A DNA stretch of 64,000 nt from an uncultured Roseobacter sp. (GTDB lineage Bacteria > Pseudomonadota > Alphaproteobacteria > Rhodobacterales > Rhodobacteraceae): NCBI RefSeq assembly GCF_947491795.1, contig NZ_CANLKW010000008.1, forward strand, positions 1 through 64,000. Reading direction: 5' to 3'. Each line of letters begins with the position of its first letter. Position 1 is the first letter of the stretch. This document shows, one piece after another, positions 47,245 to 56,969 of the stretch. The notes below the pieces were generated by a model. That model did no database searches and had not been told where the DNA came from. It saw only the letters and a program-made list of their open reading frames with translations. A program made the position numbers and the translations under genes.

Positions 47245-48777
47245 TCAGATCCCGGCAGCGTGGCGGACAAGCGTTTCAGGTTGCAGATCGTCCCCTGCCA
47301 GCTCGGCGACCATGCGCCCCTCGCGCATGACGATTACCCGGTCGGACATGCCCAGAACTTCGGGGATCTCAGAGCTGACCATGATCACCGCAAGGCCCTG
47401 GGCTGCGAGTTCAGCAGTGAATTCATGCACTGCTGCCTTCGATCCGATGTCCACGCCCTTGGTCGGTTCATCAAGAATGATGACTTTGGGCCGGGTCGCG
47501 AGCCACTTTGCGATCACGACCTTTTGCTGGTTGCCTCCTGACAGATTGCCGACGTGCGTGTCGAGGGATGCAGCCCGCAGATCAAGCCGTTCGGTGTATT
47601 CCCGTGCCAGCCTGAATTCTTCTGCCAGTTTCAGAAATCCCTTGCCGGAAATACGTCCCAGCGACGGCAGGGTGACGTTCTGGAAAATCGGCAGATCAAG
47701 TATCGCGCCCTGCCTGCCACGATCTTCGGGAACATAGACGATGCCATTGCCGACCGCGTCTGCTGCGGATCTGATCTGCACAGGTGTCCCGGCGACTTCC
47801 ACGGTTCCGGCGGATGGACGGGTGATGCCAAAGAGCGCCTGCATGAATTCAGAACGTCCGGCCCCGACCAGACCGTAAAACCCCAGAATCTCGCCCCGGC
47901 GCAGGGTGAACCCGATGTCCTCAAACTCTGTAGGATGGCTGTAGCCCGCCACCTTGAGCACTTCATCGCCAGGATCCGGTGTGCGCTTGGGGAAAATCTG
48001 GCTGACATCACGTCCGACCATCATCTTCACGAGGTCCGCCTCGGTTACATCCGAGACAGCGCCATCACCGATGAGCTGGCCGTCGCGAAAGACGGTGTAG
48101 TTGTCAGCAATGCGAAATATCTCATCAAACTTGTGACTGATGAACAGGATCGCTTTTCCCTGCGCCCTGAGGCTCTCCACCAGTTCATAGAGCTCTTCGA
48201 TTTCCTTGTGCGAGAGCGCCGCCGTGGGTTCGTCCATGATGACCACACGCGCATCAATTGACAGCGCGCGGGCGATGGCGACCAGGTGTTTGTTGGCAAT
48301 ACCAAGGTCCCTGAGCTTGTGGCCGGGATCAATTCCCGCCCCGATACCATCAAGGATTTCGCCCGCTTTTCGTGTCATGGCTTTTCGGTCAATCAGCCCG
48401 AAAGCCCCCCTGGGCGCATGCCCCAGAAAGATGTTTTCCGCAACCGACAGCTCATCAAACAGGACTGTTTCCTGATGGATCGCGGTCACGCCGTTGTCGG
48501 CGGCCGCCTGTGGCACGGGAAATGCGGTGGGCACGCCGTTTACCAGTATGTCGCCACCGTCTGGCTGATAAATCCCGGTCAGGATCTTTACCACCGTCGA
48601 CTTACCGGCGCCGTTCTCTCCGATCAGCGCTGTCACTTTTCCCGGGATCAGGTTCAGCGATACTTCGGACAGAGCTTTGACCCCGGGAAAGGTCTTTGTG
48701 ATCCCGCTGAGTGCAAGAACCGCTGGTTCTGCGGTCGCTCTTTCAGACGGCATGATGGTGTCTGATTGTTTCAGCAT
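47245..48777 (-). CDS. rhaT: L-rhamnose ABC importer ATPase (two ATPase domains)
   Basis: A 510-residue RbsA-type ATPase with two cassettes. The first has Walker A GENGAGKSTVVKIL and Walker B-like VVIMDEPTAALSHKE. The second has a degenerate Walker A (GLVGAGRSEFMQALFG), a full signature LSGGNQQKVVIAKWL and IILDEPTKGVD. This asymmetric pattern is normal for monosaccharide importers. The ATG at 48777 is used; an internal ATG at 48753 is also possible. A strong hairpin separates it from rhaS. Confidence 0.93.
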   Translation of the reverse strand: MLKQSDTIMPSERATAEPAVLALSGITKTFPGVKALSEVSLNLIPGKVTALIGENGAGKSTVVKILTGIYQPDGGDILVNGVPTAFPVPQAAADNGVTAIHQETVLFDELSVAENIFLGHAPRGAFGLIDRKAMTRKAGEILDGIGAGIDPGHKLRDLGIANKHLVAIARALSIDARVVIMDEPTAALSHKEIEELYELVESLRAQGKAILFISHKFDEIFRIADNYTVFRDGQLIGDGAVSDVTEADLVKMMVGRDVSQIFPKRTPDPGDEVLKVAGYSHPTEFEDIGFTLRRGEILGFYGLVGAGRSEFMQALFGITRPSAGTVEVAGTPVQIRSAADAVGNGIVYVPEDRGRQGAILDLPIFQNVTLPSLGRISGKGFLKLAEEFRLAREYTERLDLRAASLDTHVGNLSGGNQQKVVIAKWLATRPKVIILDEPTKGVDIGSKAAVHEFTAELAAQGLAVIMVSSEIPEVLGMSDRVIVMREGRMVAELAGDDLQPETLVRHAAGI

Positions 48778-48807
48778 TGCAGGTCTCAGCTTTAAAAGGA
48801 GAGTGCT

Positions 48808-48830
48808 GACGCGGCCAGCGAGGCCGCGTC
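48808..48830 (-). terminator. hairpin between rhaS and rhaT
   Basis: Perfect 9-base arms GACGCGGCC and GGCCGCGTC with a 5-base loop. No long T-run follows on the minus strand. Likely an attenuating or mRNA-stabilising hairpin that favours rhaS expression. Confidence 0.6.
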
Positions 48831-48848
48831 ACAGGTCAGTTCAGAGGA

Positions 48849-49850
48849 TCAGAAGATCGACTTGAACTGATCGATATTGGACGCGTCGTAGACGAACGGG
48901 TCCGCCATGGCGGCTGAATTGGATTCATCCAGCGTGATGGTCCCCACACGCCCGATTGAGATTTCTGCACCAGGTTCAGCAGTCGCCGCGCCAGAGGCAA
49001 GCGCATGGGCGATCATGGCTGCCGAGTACCCCAGATCAATCGGGTTCCAGATTGCAAAAGACTGCGACGCGCCGCTTTCGATGGCGCCCGCCATTTCAGA
49101 TGGCAGCCCAAGTCCGGTCACATTGACCTCACCGACTTTTCCCGCATCCACGACAGCCTGGGCTGCCGCAACGATGCCGACAGATGTCGGTGCAATGATC
49201 GCATCCAGATCAGGGTACGACTGCATGAGGCCTGTAGCTTCACGGTAGGATTTGTCGGCCAGATCATCCCCGTAAACGGTCGAGACAACATTGATACCGG
49301 GATAGTTGCCCATAACCTTGGTCATCTCTTCGATCCAGATGTTCTGGTTTGTCGAGGTGGTTGTTGCCGACAGAACCGCAACATCACCACCATCCGGCAG
49401 ATGATCAGCGGCCAGTTTGATGATCATGTTACCGATCAGCGCATTGGAGGACGGGTTGAGGTGCATCTGGCGGCCCTCTTCGGCTACGCCAGAGTCCCAT
49501 GAGATGACGGTGATACCGCGCTGCATGGCCTTTTTCAGGGTTGGCACCAGCGCATCGGTGTCGTTTGCCGATACCGCGATCGCATCTACACCCTGCGCGA
49601 TCAGCGAGTTGATCACTTCGATCTGACCCTCGGCGGTTGTGTCCGTGGGACCGGTATAGATGATCTCCACACCGCCGAGTTCCTCGGCTGCTGCCTGAGC
49701 GCCCTCAGCAGCTGCTTCAAAAAAGCCGATGCCCAGAGCTTTGACAACCAGCGCGATACGCATGTCGTCCTGCGCCATAGCTGTTGTGCCAAACAGGCCC
49801 GCTGCAAGGCTCAACCCTGCGGTGAGCGTGGTAAAAGTGCGACGTTTCAT
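48849..49850 (-). CDS. rhaS: L-rhamnose-binding periplasmic protein
   Basis: 333 residues from the ATG at 49850, preceded by AGGGAGGATTCCA. The signal peptide (LTAGLSLAAGLFGTTAMAQ) is followed by a type-I periplasmic fold: DDMRIALVVKALGIGFFEAA, then IGNMIIKLAADHLPDGGDVA and LDAIIAPTSVGIVAAAQAVV. It resembles the ribose/rhamnose-binding family. It is the second gene after rhaR in the leftward operon. Confidence 0.92.
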   Translation of the reverse strand: MKRRTFTTLTAGLSLAAGLFGTTAMAQDDMRIALVVKALGIGFFEAAAEGAQAAAEELGGVEIIYTGPTDTTAEGQIEVINSLIAQGVDAIAVSANDTDALVPTLKKAMQRGITVISWDSGVAEEGRQMHLNPSSNALIGNMIIKLAADHLPDGGDVAVLSATTTSTNQNIWIEEMTKVMGNYPGINVVSTVYGDDLADKSYREATGLMQSYPDLDAIIAPTSVGIVAAAQAVVDAGKVGEVNVTGLGLPSEMAGAIESGASQSFAIWNPIDLGYSAAMIAHALASGAATAEPGAEISIGRVGTITLDESNSAAMADPFVYDASNIDQFKSIF

Positions 49851-49890
49851 TGGAATCCTCCCTAAAGTACGTTCGCTTATCAAGCCTCTC

Positions 49891-50691
49891 TCAGGAGGCC
49901 ACGTTTTTCTGAGCGCTCCCTGACTGGGTTACGATCAGCGTCACTTCGGCAGCGTCGAGCATGGCCGCTGCTTTGTCTGTTATCCGGTCATCTGTAATGA
50001 CGGTTGTGATCCGGTTCAGCGGACACAGGACGAGGCTGGAACGCTGCTGAAATTTTGTGCTGTCGGCGAGAACAACCAGTTCGTCGGCCTGCCCGATCAG
50101 TTTCTGTTCTGCCTGGATCAGCAGCGGATCCGCTTCCATCAGTCCAAGCGGTCCCAGACCCTGCGCGCCCATAAACATACGACGGGCGCAGAAATTGCGG
50201 GTCACGTCGTTGTCAAAGGGTGACAGGATGATGTTCTGTTCGCGGTAGATCGTGCCACCGGACAGCATGATCGTATTCTTGGAATGCTTCAGCAGATGCT
50301 CGGCAATGGGGAACGAGTTGGTAAACACCTGCAGCCGGCGGCTTGCCAGTGGGTGCACCATCTGAAAAGTCGTCGTGCCCCCGTTGATAATGATTGCATC
50401 CCCGTCCTCGCACAGATCGACAGCAGCGGCAGCAATGGCTTGCTTTTCCTCGATATGCATGGTTTCATTCACCGAAAAAGGCCGGCCGGCCAGCCCCACG
50501 AACTGCGGCGGGCTCAATGCCTCGGCACCGCCACGCACCCGGCGAAGCAGCTTGTCCTGGTCCAGCGTAGCAATATCGCGCCGTATGGTTGCCTCTGACG
50601 CGCCGGTCAGGTTGCAAAGCTCGATCACTGTGACAACGGGCCGTTCTTCGACCGCTGACAGAATGATCGTATGGCGTTCTTTTTCGTGCAT
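49891..50691 (-). CDS. rhaR: DeoR-family regulator of rhamnose genes
   Basis: A 266-residue DeoR-type repressor. The N-terminal HTH reads RHTIILSAVEERPVVTVIEL and CNLTGASEATIRRDIATLDQ. The sugar-phosphate-binding part includes INGGTTTFQMVHPLASRRLQ and FTNSFPIAEHLLK, then MLSGGTIYREQNIILSPF. The ATG at 50691 has GGGAGGCCAGAA upstream. In R. leguminosarum the homologous rhaR is a negative regulator. It is the first gene of the transport operon and is divergent from rhaD across a large inverted repeat. Confidence 0.92.
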   Translation of the reverse strand: MHEKERHTIILSAVEERPVVTVIELCNLTGASEATIRRDIATLDQDKLLRRVRGGAEALSPPQFVGLAGRPFSVNETMHIEEKQAIAAAAVDLCEDGDAIIINGGTTTFQMVHPLASRRLQVFTNSFPIAEHLLKHSKNTIMLSGGTIYREQNIILSPFDNDVTRNFCARRMFMGAQGLGPLGLMEADPLLIQAEQKLIGQADELVVLADSTKFQQRSSLVLCPLNRITTVITDDRITDKAAAMLDAAEVTLIVTQSGSAQKNVAS

Positions 50692-50735
50692 TTCTGGCCT
50701 CCCTGATCCTGCAGACTGTCGGGATTCGCGCTATC

Positions 50736-50807
50736 TGTCAATCAGTTTCGATCATTACCAATCATTTTTTTGTATTAATGATTGATTTTGATTGTTAATG
50801 ATTGACA
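50736..50807. promoter_or_regulatory. 31-10-31 imperfect inverted repeat between rhaR and rhaD
   Basis: Left arm 50736-50766 begins TGTCAATCA and ends CAATCATT. Right arm 50777-50807 begins AATGATTG and ends TGATTGACA. About 21 of 31 positions pair. Extra copies of the AATGATTG-type half-site lie inside. This is likely the operator cluster for RhaR and holds both promoters. Confidence 0.65.
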
Positions 50808-50877
50808 AACCGACGCACTCCTATCAGCCTGATGACGAACATCAACGACGGGCGCGCGGCGTCGACCGGGAGGAAAC

Positions 50878-52980
50878 ATGTTGAAAACAGTGAAAACTCA
50901 GCTTCTTGAAAGCCGCTGGGACGACGACGCGGCGCGTGGAAAAAACGAATCAGAGTTGCTGCTGTATCGCTCCAACATCCTCGGGTCTGACAAGCGTGTG
51001 ACCAACTATGGCGGCGGCAATACCTCGGCCAAGGTCATGGAAACCGACCCGCTGACCGGCAAAGAGGTAGAAGTGTTGTGGGTCAAAGGATCAGGCGGTG
51101 ACATTGGCTCGATCCGGATGGATGGTTTTGCCACTCTTTACATGGACAAACTGCAGGCACTGAAACAGCTTTATCGTGGTGTGGAGTTTGAGGATGAAAT
51201 GGTGGGCTACCTGCCCCACTGCACTTTCAGACTGAACCCGCGGGCAGCCTCCATCGACACTCCGCTTCATGCCTATGTACCGCGCAAACATGTCGATCAC
51301 GTCCATGCCGACGCGATCATAGCAATTGCTGCCTCGAAAAACTCAAAAGAGCTTACGCAAGAGATTTTCGGCAACCGCATCGGCTGGCTGCCCTGGAAAA
51401 AGCCCGGGTACGAACTGGGCCTGTGGCTCGAAACCTTCTGTCTTGAGAACCCTGATGCCGATGGCGTGGTGCTTGAAAGCCATGGTCTGTTTACATGGGC
51501 TGACACAGCCAGAGAGTGCTATGATCAGACCATAGACGTCATCAACGTCGCAACCGGGTGGCTGGCGGACAGCAGCAGTGGTGTGGCGCCTTTTGGCGGA
51601 GCCGTTCATGACAGCCTGCCACCGCAGCAACGGCGTGCGGTTGCTGCGCGGCTGATGCCCGCCATCCGCGGTTTTGTCTCCGGGAACCAGCACATGGTCG
51701 GCCATTTCAACGACAGCGAAGAGGTTCTTGAATTTGTGAATGCACGGGACATGGAGCCGCTGGCCGCTTTGGGCACATCCTGTCCTGACCACTTTCTGCG
51801 GACCAAGATCCGCCCGCTGGTGGTACCATTTGACCCCGCAACAGGGGATATTGATACCGTTATCGACGGGCTGCCTGATCAGGTAGACGCCTACCGCAAG
51901 GATTACGCCGCCTACTACGAACGCTGCAAACATGCCGACAGCCCGGCACTGCGTGACCCGAATGCTGTTGTTTATCTTGTACCCGGTGTGGGCATGATCA
52001 CCTTTGCGAAGGACAAAGCCACCGCGCGGATCTCAGGCGAATTTTATGTCAACGCGATCAATGTGATGCGTGGTGCGTCTGCGGTCAGCGAATATCAGGG
52101 GCTGCCAGAACAGGAAGCCTTTGACATCGAATACTGGCTGCTGGAAGAAGCAAAGCTGCAGCGTATGCCAAAGCCCCGATCACTGGCCGGTCGGGTCGCA
52201 CTCGTCACAGGTGGCGCGGGTGGCATCGGTGCAGCTACTGCCCGACGCTATCTGGCAGAAGGTGCCTGTGTGGTGCTGGCAGACATCAACGAGGACGCAC
52301 TGGCTTTTGCGCAGGAAAACCTGGCCGGCAGCTATGGCGCTGATGTTGTGCGCCGAGTTCACATGGATGTCACCAGCGAAGACGCCGTTGCCCGGGCTTT
52401 TGCAGAGGCAGCTGTCGAATTCGGTGGGGTCGATATTCTTGTGTCCAATGCAGGGATCGCCTCTTCGGCGCCTGTCGAAGAGACCTCTCTCGCGCTCTGG
52501 AACAAGAATATGGACATCCTGTCTACGGGGTACTTTCTGGTCAGTCGCGAAGCCTTCAGACTGATGCGGGTACAGAATATGGGCGGTGCTGTCGTCTTTG
52601 TCGCGTCCAAAAACGGGCTCGCGGCCTCGCCCAATGCGGCCGCCTACTGCACGGCCAAAGCGTCTGAAATTCATCTTGCGCGCTGTCTGGCACTGGAAGG
52701 CGCGGGAGCGGGCATACGGGTCAACGTCGTCAACCCGGATGCTGTCCTGCGCGGCTCAAAAATCTGGGAGGGCGACTGGCTTGAACAGCGTGCCGGCACC
52801 TATGGCACTGACAAAGACGGTCTTGAGGAAATGTATCGCCAGCGGTCCATGCTCAAACGTTCCGTCCTGCCCGAGGACATCGCGGAGGCCTGCTATTTCT
52901 TTGCGGCTGATACCTCCTCCAAATCGACTGGCAACATCATCAATGTCGATGCCGGCAACGTTCAGGCCTTCACGCGATAG
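50878..52980 (+). CDS. rhaD: bifunctional rhamnulose-1-phosphate aldolase / lactaldehyde dehydrogenase
   Basis: A 700-residue fusion. Residues 1 to about 430 form a class II aldolase (TNYGGGNTSAKVMETDPLTG, then LPHCTFRLNPRAASIDTPLH and HVDHVHADAIIA with metal-binding His). Residues about 440-700 form a short-chain dehydrogenase (VTGGAGGIGAATARRYL, ILVSNAGIASS, and YCTAKASE as the YxxxK catalytic pair). It would split rhamnulose-1-P and oxidise the lactaldehyde. The start is preceded by GGGAGGAAAC. This is the rhizobial type RhaD, not the short E. coli enzyme. Confidence 0.95.
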   Translation: MLKTVKTQLLESRWDDDAARGKNESELLLYRSNILGSDKRVTNYGGGNTSAKVMETDPLTGKEVEVLWVKGSGGDIGSIRMDGFATLYMDKLQALKQLYRGVEFEDEMVGYLPHCTFRLNPRAASIDTPLHAYVPRKHVDHVHADAIIAIAASKNSKELTQEIFGNRIGWLPWKKPGYELGLWLETFCLENPDADGVVLESHGLFTWADTARECYDQTIDVINVATGWLADSSSGVAPFGGAVHDSLPPQQRRAVAARLMPAIRGFVSGNQHMVGHFNDSEEVLEFVNARDMEPLAALGTSCPDHFLRTKIRPLVVPFDPATGDIDTVIDGLPDQVDAYRKDYAAYYERCKHADSPALRDPNAVVYLVPGVGMITFAKDKATARISGEFYVNAINVMRGASAVSEYQGLPEQEAFDIEYWLLEEAKLQRMPKPRSLAGRVALVTGGAGGIGAATARRYLAEGACVVLADINEDALAFAQENLAGSYGADVVRRVHMDVTSEDAVARAFAEAAVEFGGVDILVSNAGIASSAPVEETSLALWNKNMDILSTGYFLVSREAFRLMRVQNMGGAVVFVASKNGLAASPNAAAYCTAKASEIHLARCLALEGAGAGIRVNVVNPDAVLRGSKIWEGDWLEQRAGTYGTDKDGLEEMYRQRSMLKRSVLPEDIAEACYFFAADTSSKSTGNIINVDAGNVQAFTR

Positions 52981-52988
52981 GACAGACA

Positions 52989-54227
52989 ATGAGCTATGAA
53001 ACAGCCAGGGCAGCTTTTGCCGATTGGGGCGTCGACACCGAAGCGGCCCTGGAACGCCTTAAGACCATTCCAATATCCATGCACTGCTGGCAGGGCGACG
53101 ATGTGGTCGGTTTTGAGCAGAAGTCCGGTTCCTCCGGCGGCGGCATCCAGGCAACCGGCAACCATCCCGGTCGCGCACGAACGCCCGATGAATTACGCGC
53201 GGATCTGGAATTTGCCTATTCGATGATTCCGGGCAACCACCGGCTGAACCTGCATGCAATGTATCTCGACACGGATAAGACCCCGGACCGGGACGAAATA
53301 GAATACAGTCATTTCGCGCCCTGGGTGGACTGGGCGCGAGATCAGAACATCGGCCTGGATTTTAATCCGACCTTCTTTGCGCATGCGAAGGCCGACGACA
53401 ACCTCACGCTCAGTCATCCGGACGAGGGCATACGTGACTTCTGGATTGAACACGGCAAACGGAGCCGGGAGATCGCCGCACAAATGGGCGCAGCACTGGA
53501 ATCGCCCTGTGTCAACAATATCTGGGTGCCTGACGGCTACAAGGACACGCCTGTTGATCGCATGTCGGCACGTGCCCGGCTGGAGGCGTCACTGGACGCG
53601 ATGCTGGCACCACCGCAGGACAAAACGCGGATGCTGGATGCCGTTGAAAGCAAGCTTTTCGGGATCGGTGTGGAGGCCTGCACAGTGGGCAGCCACGAGT
53701 TCTACATGGGCTATGCCATCCGCAAGGGAACCTTGTTGTGTCTGGATATGGGGCACTTCCACCCGACCGAAAACATTGCAGACAAACTCAGTGCGGTTGC
53801 CCTGTCACTGGACGAAATTCTGCTGCATGTCTCGCGTCCGATGCGATGGGACAGCGACCATGTGATCCTGCTCAGCGACGATATCCTGCAGATGGCGCAG
53901 GAACTGGTCAGCGCGGATCTACTGGGACGCACACACATCGGGCTCGACTTTTTCGACGCCACGATCAGTCGGACAGCCGCCTGGGTGATTGGCACACGCA
54001 ACATGCAAAAGGCCCTGCTGCGCGCATTGCTGACGCCGCTGGAGGTCCTGAAATCCGCTGAAACAAGGCTCGACTTCACAACCCGTCTGACCATCACCGA
54101 GGAGTTCAAGGACTTGCCCTTCGGGGCTGTTTGGGAGGAATTTTCCGCGCGGGAGAGTGTCCCGAACGGTCAAAAACTGATCGGTGAGCTTGAACGGTAT
54201 CAAAGCAGTGTGTCGGATCGGACCTGA
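52989..54227 (+). CDS. rhaI: L-rhamnose isomerase
   Basis: A 412-residue TIM-barrel isomerase converting L-rhamnose to L-rhamnulose. Marks: PISMHCWQGDDVVGFEQKSG, NHPGRARTPDELRADLEFAY, LNLHAMYLDTDKTPDRDE, LDFNPTFFAHAKADDNLTLS, NIWVPDGYKDTPVDRMSAR and CLDMGHFHPTENIADKLSAV, typical of the proteobacterial RhaI. It starts nine bases after rhaD and ends the rightward operon. Confidence 0.94.
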   Translation: MSYETARAAFADWGVDTEAALERLKTIPISMHCWQGDDVVGFEQKSGSSGGGIQATGNHPGRARTPDELRADLEFAYSMIPGNHRLNLHAMYLDTDKTPDRDEIEYSHFAPWVDWARDQNIGLDFNPTFFAHAKADDNLTLSHPDEGIRDFWIEHGKRSREIAAQMGAALESPCVNNIWVPDGYKDTPVDRMSARARLEASLDAMLAPPQDKTRMLDAVESKLFGIGVEACTVGSHEFYMGYAIRKGTLLCLDMGHFHPTENIADKLSAVALSLDEILLHVSRPMRWDSDHVILLSDDILQMAQELVSADLLGRTHIGLDFFDATISRTAAWVIGTRNMQKALLRALLTPLEVLKSAETRLDFTTRLTITEEFKDLPFGAVWEEFSARESVPNGQKLIGELERYQSSVSDRT

Positions 54228-54341
54228 CCTGTTGCGCAGTCATGCATGCAGATATCAGGTTTGGCCGCTGGTCTCAGAACTCAGGACCGCAGTTGCGCGC
54301 AGTTTTTACCCGAACAGAACATCAGGAACAGCGCGCGGGCC

Positions 54342-55280
54342 TCATCCCAGCACTGATTTCGGAAAATAGAAACTCACGACCCAGTTCGGCATATCGACGA
54401 TCTCGGATATCCGCAGATCGCCCGCAACGCTGCACAGCATATAGGCCTCGACCGGTGACACCTTTGCAGTAGCACAGATCCAGTCGATCATCTGTCGCAC
54501 CGCATCGCGCGCAGATTGCATCAGGTCAGGACCGACCCCGGTTGTCACCCGGTACCCCTGCTGGTCAATATGGTTCGTGACCGGCCCGGAGGTTTCCAGA
54601 CGCGGAAACGCGAACCGGGCGTTTTTGATCAGGTCGACCTTTATTTCGACTTCCATCGGACTTTCGATGGCAGTGCCGCAGATCTCTCCGTCACCCTGAG
54701 CGGCATGGGTATCCCCAAGCGACAGCAGACCACCGGCCACCTCAACGGGCAGGTACAGGGTGGTGCCCTGGCAGTTATCGCGGATGTCGAGGTTGCCGCC
54801 CACCCGGCGGGGCGGCACCACGCTGTGATGACCCGGCTCTGAGAGGGCAAGCCCGATTGTGCCGACGAATGGTTTCAGCGCGACCTGACCAAAGGGCGAG
54901 AAAACCGCAGGTTTTGCCAGCCCGGTATCATAGTTCCAGACGTGCAGTGCAGCGTCCGGGAAATCATCTGCCAGCAGGCCAAACCCGGGGATGTTGGCCG
55001 TCCAGCCCCAGCCCGAGGCGTGGAATTCGTTGAACGTGATCGCAACAGCATCACCCGGCTCCGCGCCATCAACCCAGATGGGTCCGGTGACCGGGTTCAC
55101 ATTGTCAAAATCAAGAGACTTGAGATCATCAAGTGTTGCCATGGCGTGCAGCTGACCCCCGGAGGCATCGATTGTCTCAACTGCAATGGTCTCGCCTGGT
55201 GTGACGCTGAGAACCGGTTCAATCGAATTGTCCCAGCCCAGGTGATGATTGTGTTTGTGGATCGTATGATTGCAGCTCAT
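54342..55280 (-). CDS. acetamidase/formamidase family protein
   Basis: A 312-residue member of the FmdA/AmdA amidase family. The N-terminal HKHNHHLGWDNSIEPVLSV, then TGPIWVDGAEPGDAVAI, WNYDTGLAKPAVFSPFGQVA, SLGDTHAAQGDGEICGTAIE and VGPDLMQSARDAVRQMIDWI cover the conserved regions. The family hydrolyses short amides such as formamide; an amide produced by the neighbouring 2-monooxygenase would be a logical substrate. The ATG at 55280 has CGGAGACTACCC upstream. It is the last gene of the leftward operon from rpiR and lies 39 bases after the monooxygenase stop. Confidence 0.9.
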   Translation of the reverse strand: MSCNHTIHKHNHHLGWDNSIEPVLSVTPGETIAVETIDASGGQLHAMATLDDLKSLDFDNVNPVTGPIWVDGAEPGDAVAITFNEFHASGWGWTANIPGFGLLADDFPDAALHVWNYDTGLAKPAVFSPFGQVALKPFVGTIGLALSEPGHHSVVPPRRVGGNLDIRDNCQGTTLYLPVEVAGGLLSLGDTHAAQGDGEICGTAIESPMEVEIKVDLIKNARFAFPRLETSGPVTNHIDQQGYRVTTGVGPDLMQSARDAVRQMIDWICATAKVSPVEAYMLCSVAGDLRISEIVDMPNWVVSFYFPKSVLG

Positions 55281-55319
55281 GGGTAGTCTCCGTTTGTTGG
55301 GCGTCAGTCCGGATGGAGT

Positions 55320-56969
55320 TCAGGCACTTAGTCGTATTGGCCCCCGTGTGGAATATGCATCTGTTGGTGAGGGATTGTCCGACGCAGGAGTACCTCCGAA
55401 ATGCGCAATGATCCCGGCAACGGCGTTCAGCGAAGTCTGGACCGCGCCCTCGACCCAGGCAGGTGTCCAGCTGACCCCATCGCCGGCGATAAAAATCCCC
55501 CGTTCCGCAGGCGGCATTTCACTTTGCATAAAATGCCCGAACATGCGGTGATTGTAACGGTAATGCCCCGGCAGTGCACCCTTGAACGCGCCAAGGAAAT
55601 TCTGGTCCGCTTCCCAGCTCACGGTTATCGGATCCCCCAGAATGTGGCTGCGGATGTCGACCTTTGGATAGATCTTGGCAAGTGCAGACAATGCCAGTTC
55701 CACGCGCTGTTCGACAGGCAAAGGCAGGACTTTGAGCGCATCCGTCATCCAGGAATAACTGAGGCAGATGACCGACGGTTTGTCCGGGCCGTTGTCAAAC
55801 AGGTAGGTCCCCCGCGTCATCCGGTCTGTCAGCGTCATCGACATTGTATCGCGCCCCGTAACCGGGTCTTTGTCTTTCCAGAAAGGCCGGTCAACCATCA
55901 CAAAGGTTTTGGCCGATTGCATGTAACGCGTCCGGTCCAGTGCCATCCACATTTCCTGTGAAAACAACGTTTCCTGTGTCTCGATCTGCGTTGTCAGAAG
56001 ATGTGTCTGACAGGTCACGAGAACGGCGCTGAAGGTATCGTTTCTGCCCCAGCTGTCGGTGACCTCAATCGCGTCAGGGGATACGCGCCTGATCCGCTTT
56101 GCACCTGCGCGTGTCGCGCCACTGTTGAGACTGCGCAGCGTCGTTCCCGCAGGCCAGTGAGTAATTTTGTCCGGGGCATGCTGCCACAAACCACGTGGCA
56201 CCTGCTCGACACCGCCGACAACATAGCGCTGGTGATCGTCGCATTCGGTTGCGTTCACCCGCAGTATTTCCAGCATGGAATTTGGGAAATCGCTGTCCCA
56301 GCCACCGGTGCCGAAACCAACTTGTCCAAAGACTTCCCGATGGTGAAAAGACAGTTTCCGAAAGGCCTCTGAGGACACCACAAAGTCATAGAACGTGCGT
56401 TCATCCCAGCATGAAACAAGCGGGTTCCAAATCTCTTTGATGCGGGGGACATCCCGGTCGCGGATTGCCTGCTTCAGCGCTGTGAAACTGGCACCCTCTT
56501 CCAGCGCTGCATCATAGGCACGCGCCACTTCCTGAAACAGAGGTGGCAGATCCTCAAGTGTCTGCGCATAGTGGCTTTCTCCCAGAAGATCGATAACCGT
56601 CGACCCGGCAGCTGGTGTCAGAGGGTTGGGGAAAGGCGCAGTCTCCAGCCCCAGCAGGTTGACATAGTGATAAAAGCCGGTGCCGGAGACAGGAAACCGC
56701 ATCCCGCCCAGCTCGGCGATCACACCGTCCGCGCCCTCAAAAGGTTGCGAGCGCAGACGCCCGCCGAACTGGCCGGATTCGAACAGGATCGGACGCAGTC
56801 CAAGTTTCATCAGTTCATAGCCCGCAATCACGCCTGCGGCACCCGCACCAATGATGGCAACCCTGGATCCGTGCGCGGCATCTGGCAGCGTGCCCAGCCC
56901 GTCGGGGTGACTGATCCAGTCGTCATAAGCAAAAGGGAAATCAGGGCCAAAGACTGTGACCGGCTTCAT
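55320..56969 (-). CDS. flavin amino-acid 2-monooxygenase (DavB/IaaM family)
   Basis: 549 residues from the ATG at 56969; the open frame to 57170 overlaps the amidase gene. The FAD motif VAIIGAGAAGVIAGYELMKL begins near residue 37, and GGRLRSQPF and ELGGMRFPVSGTGFYHYV follow. Distinctive family blocks are EVFGQVGFGTGGWDSDFPNS, YVVGGVEQVP and FIAGDGVSWTPAWVEGAVQT. From memory of the family these match lysine and tryptophan 2-monooxygenases, which convert an amino acid to the amide with one carbon less. It overlaps the nitrilase-family amidase by four bases, the same pairing as davB-davA. Substrate not determined by sequence reading. Confidence 0.85.
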   Translation of the reverse strand: MKPVTVFGPDFPFAYDDWISHPDGLGTLPDAAHGSRVAIIGAGAAGVIAGYELMKLGLRPILFESGQFGGRLRSQPFEGADGVIAELGGMRFPVSGTGFYHYVNLLGLETAPFPNPLTPAAGSTVIDLLGESHYAQTLEDLPPLFQEVARAYDAALEEGASFTALKQAIRDRDVPRIKEIWNPLVSCWDERTFYDFVVSSEAFRKLSFHHREVFGQVGFGTGGWDSDFPNSMLEILRVNATECDDHQRYVVGGVEQVPRGLWQHAPDKITHWPAGTTLRSLNSGATRAGAKRIRRVSPDAIEVTDSWGRNDTFSAVLVTCQTHLLTTQIETQETLFSQEMWMALDRTRYMQSAKTFVMVDRPFWKDKDPVTGRDTMSMTLTDRMTRGTYLFDNGPDKPSVICLSYSWMTDALKVLPLPVEQRVELALSALAKIYPKVDIRSHILGDPITVSWEADQNFLGAFKGALPGHYRYNHRMFGHFMQSEMPPAERGIFIAGDGVSWTPAWVEGAVQTSLNAVAGIIAHFGGTPASDNPSPTDAYSTRGPIRLSA

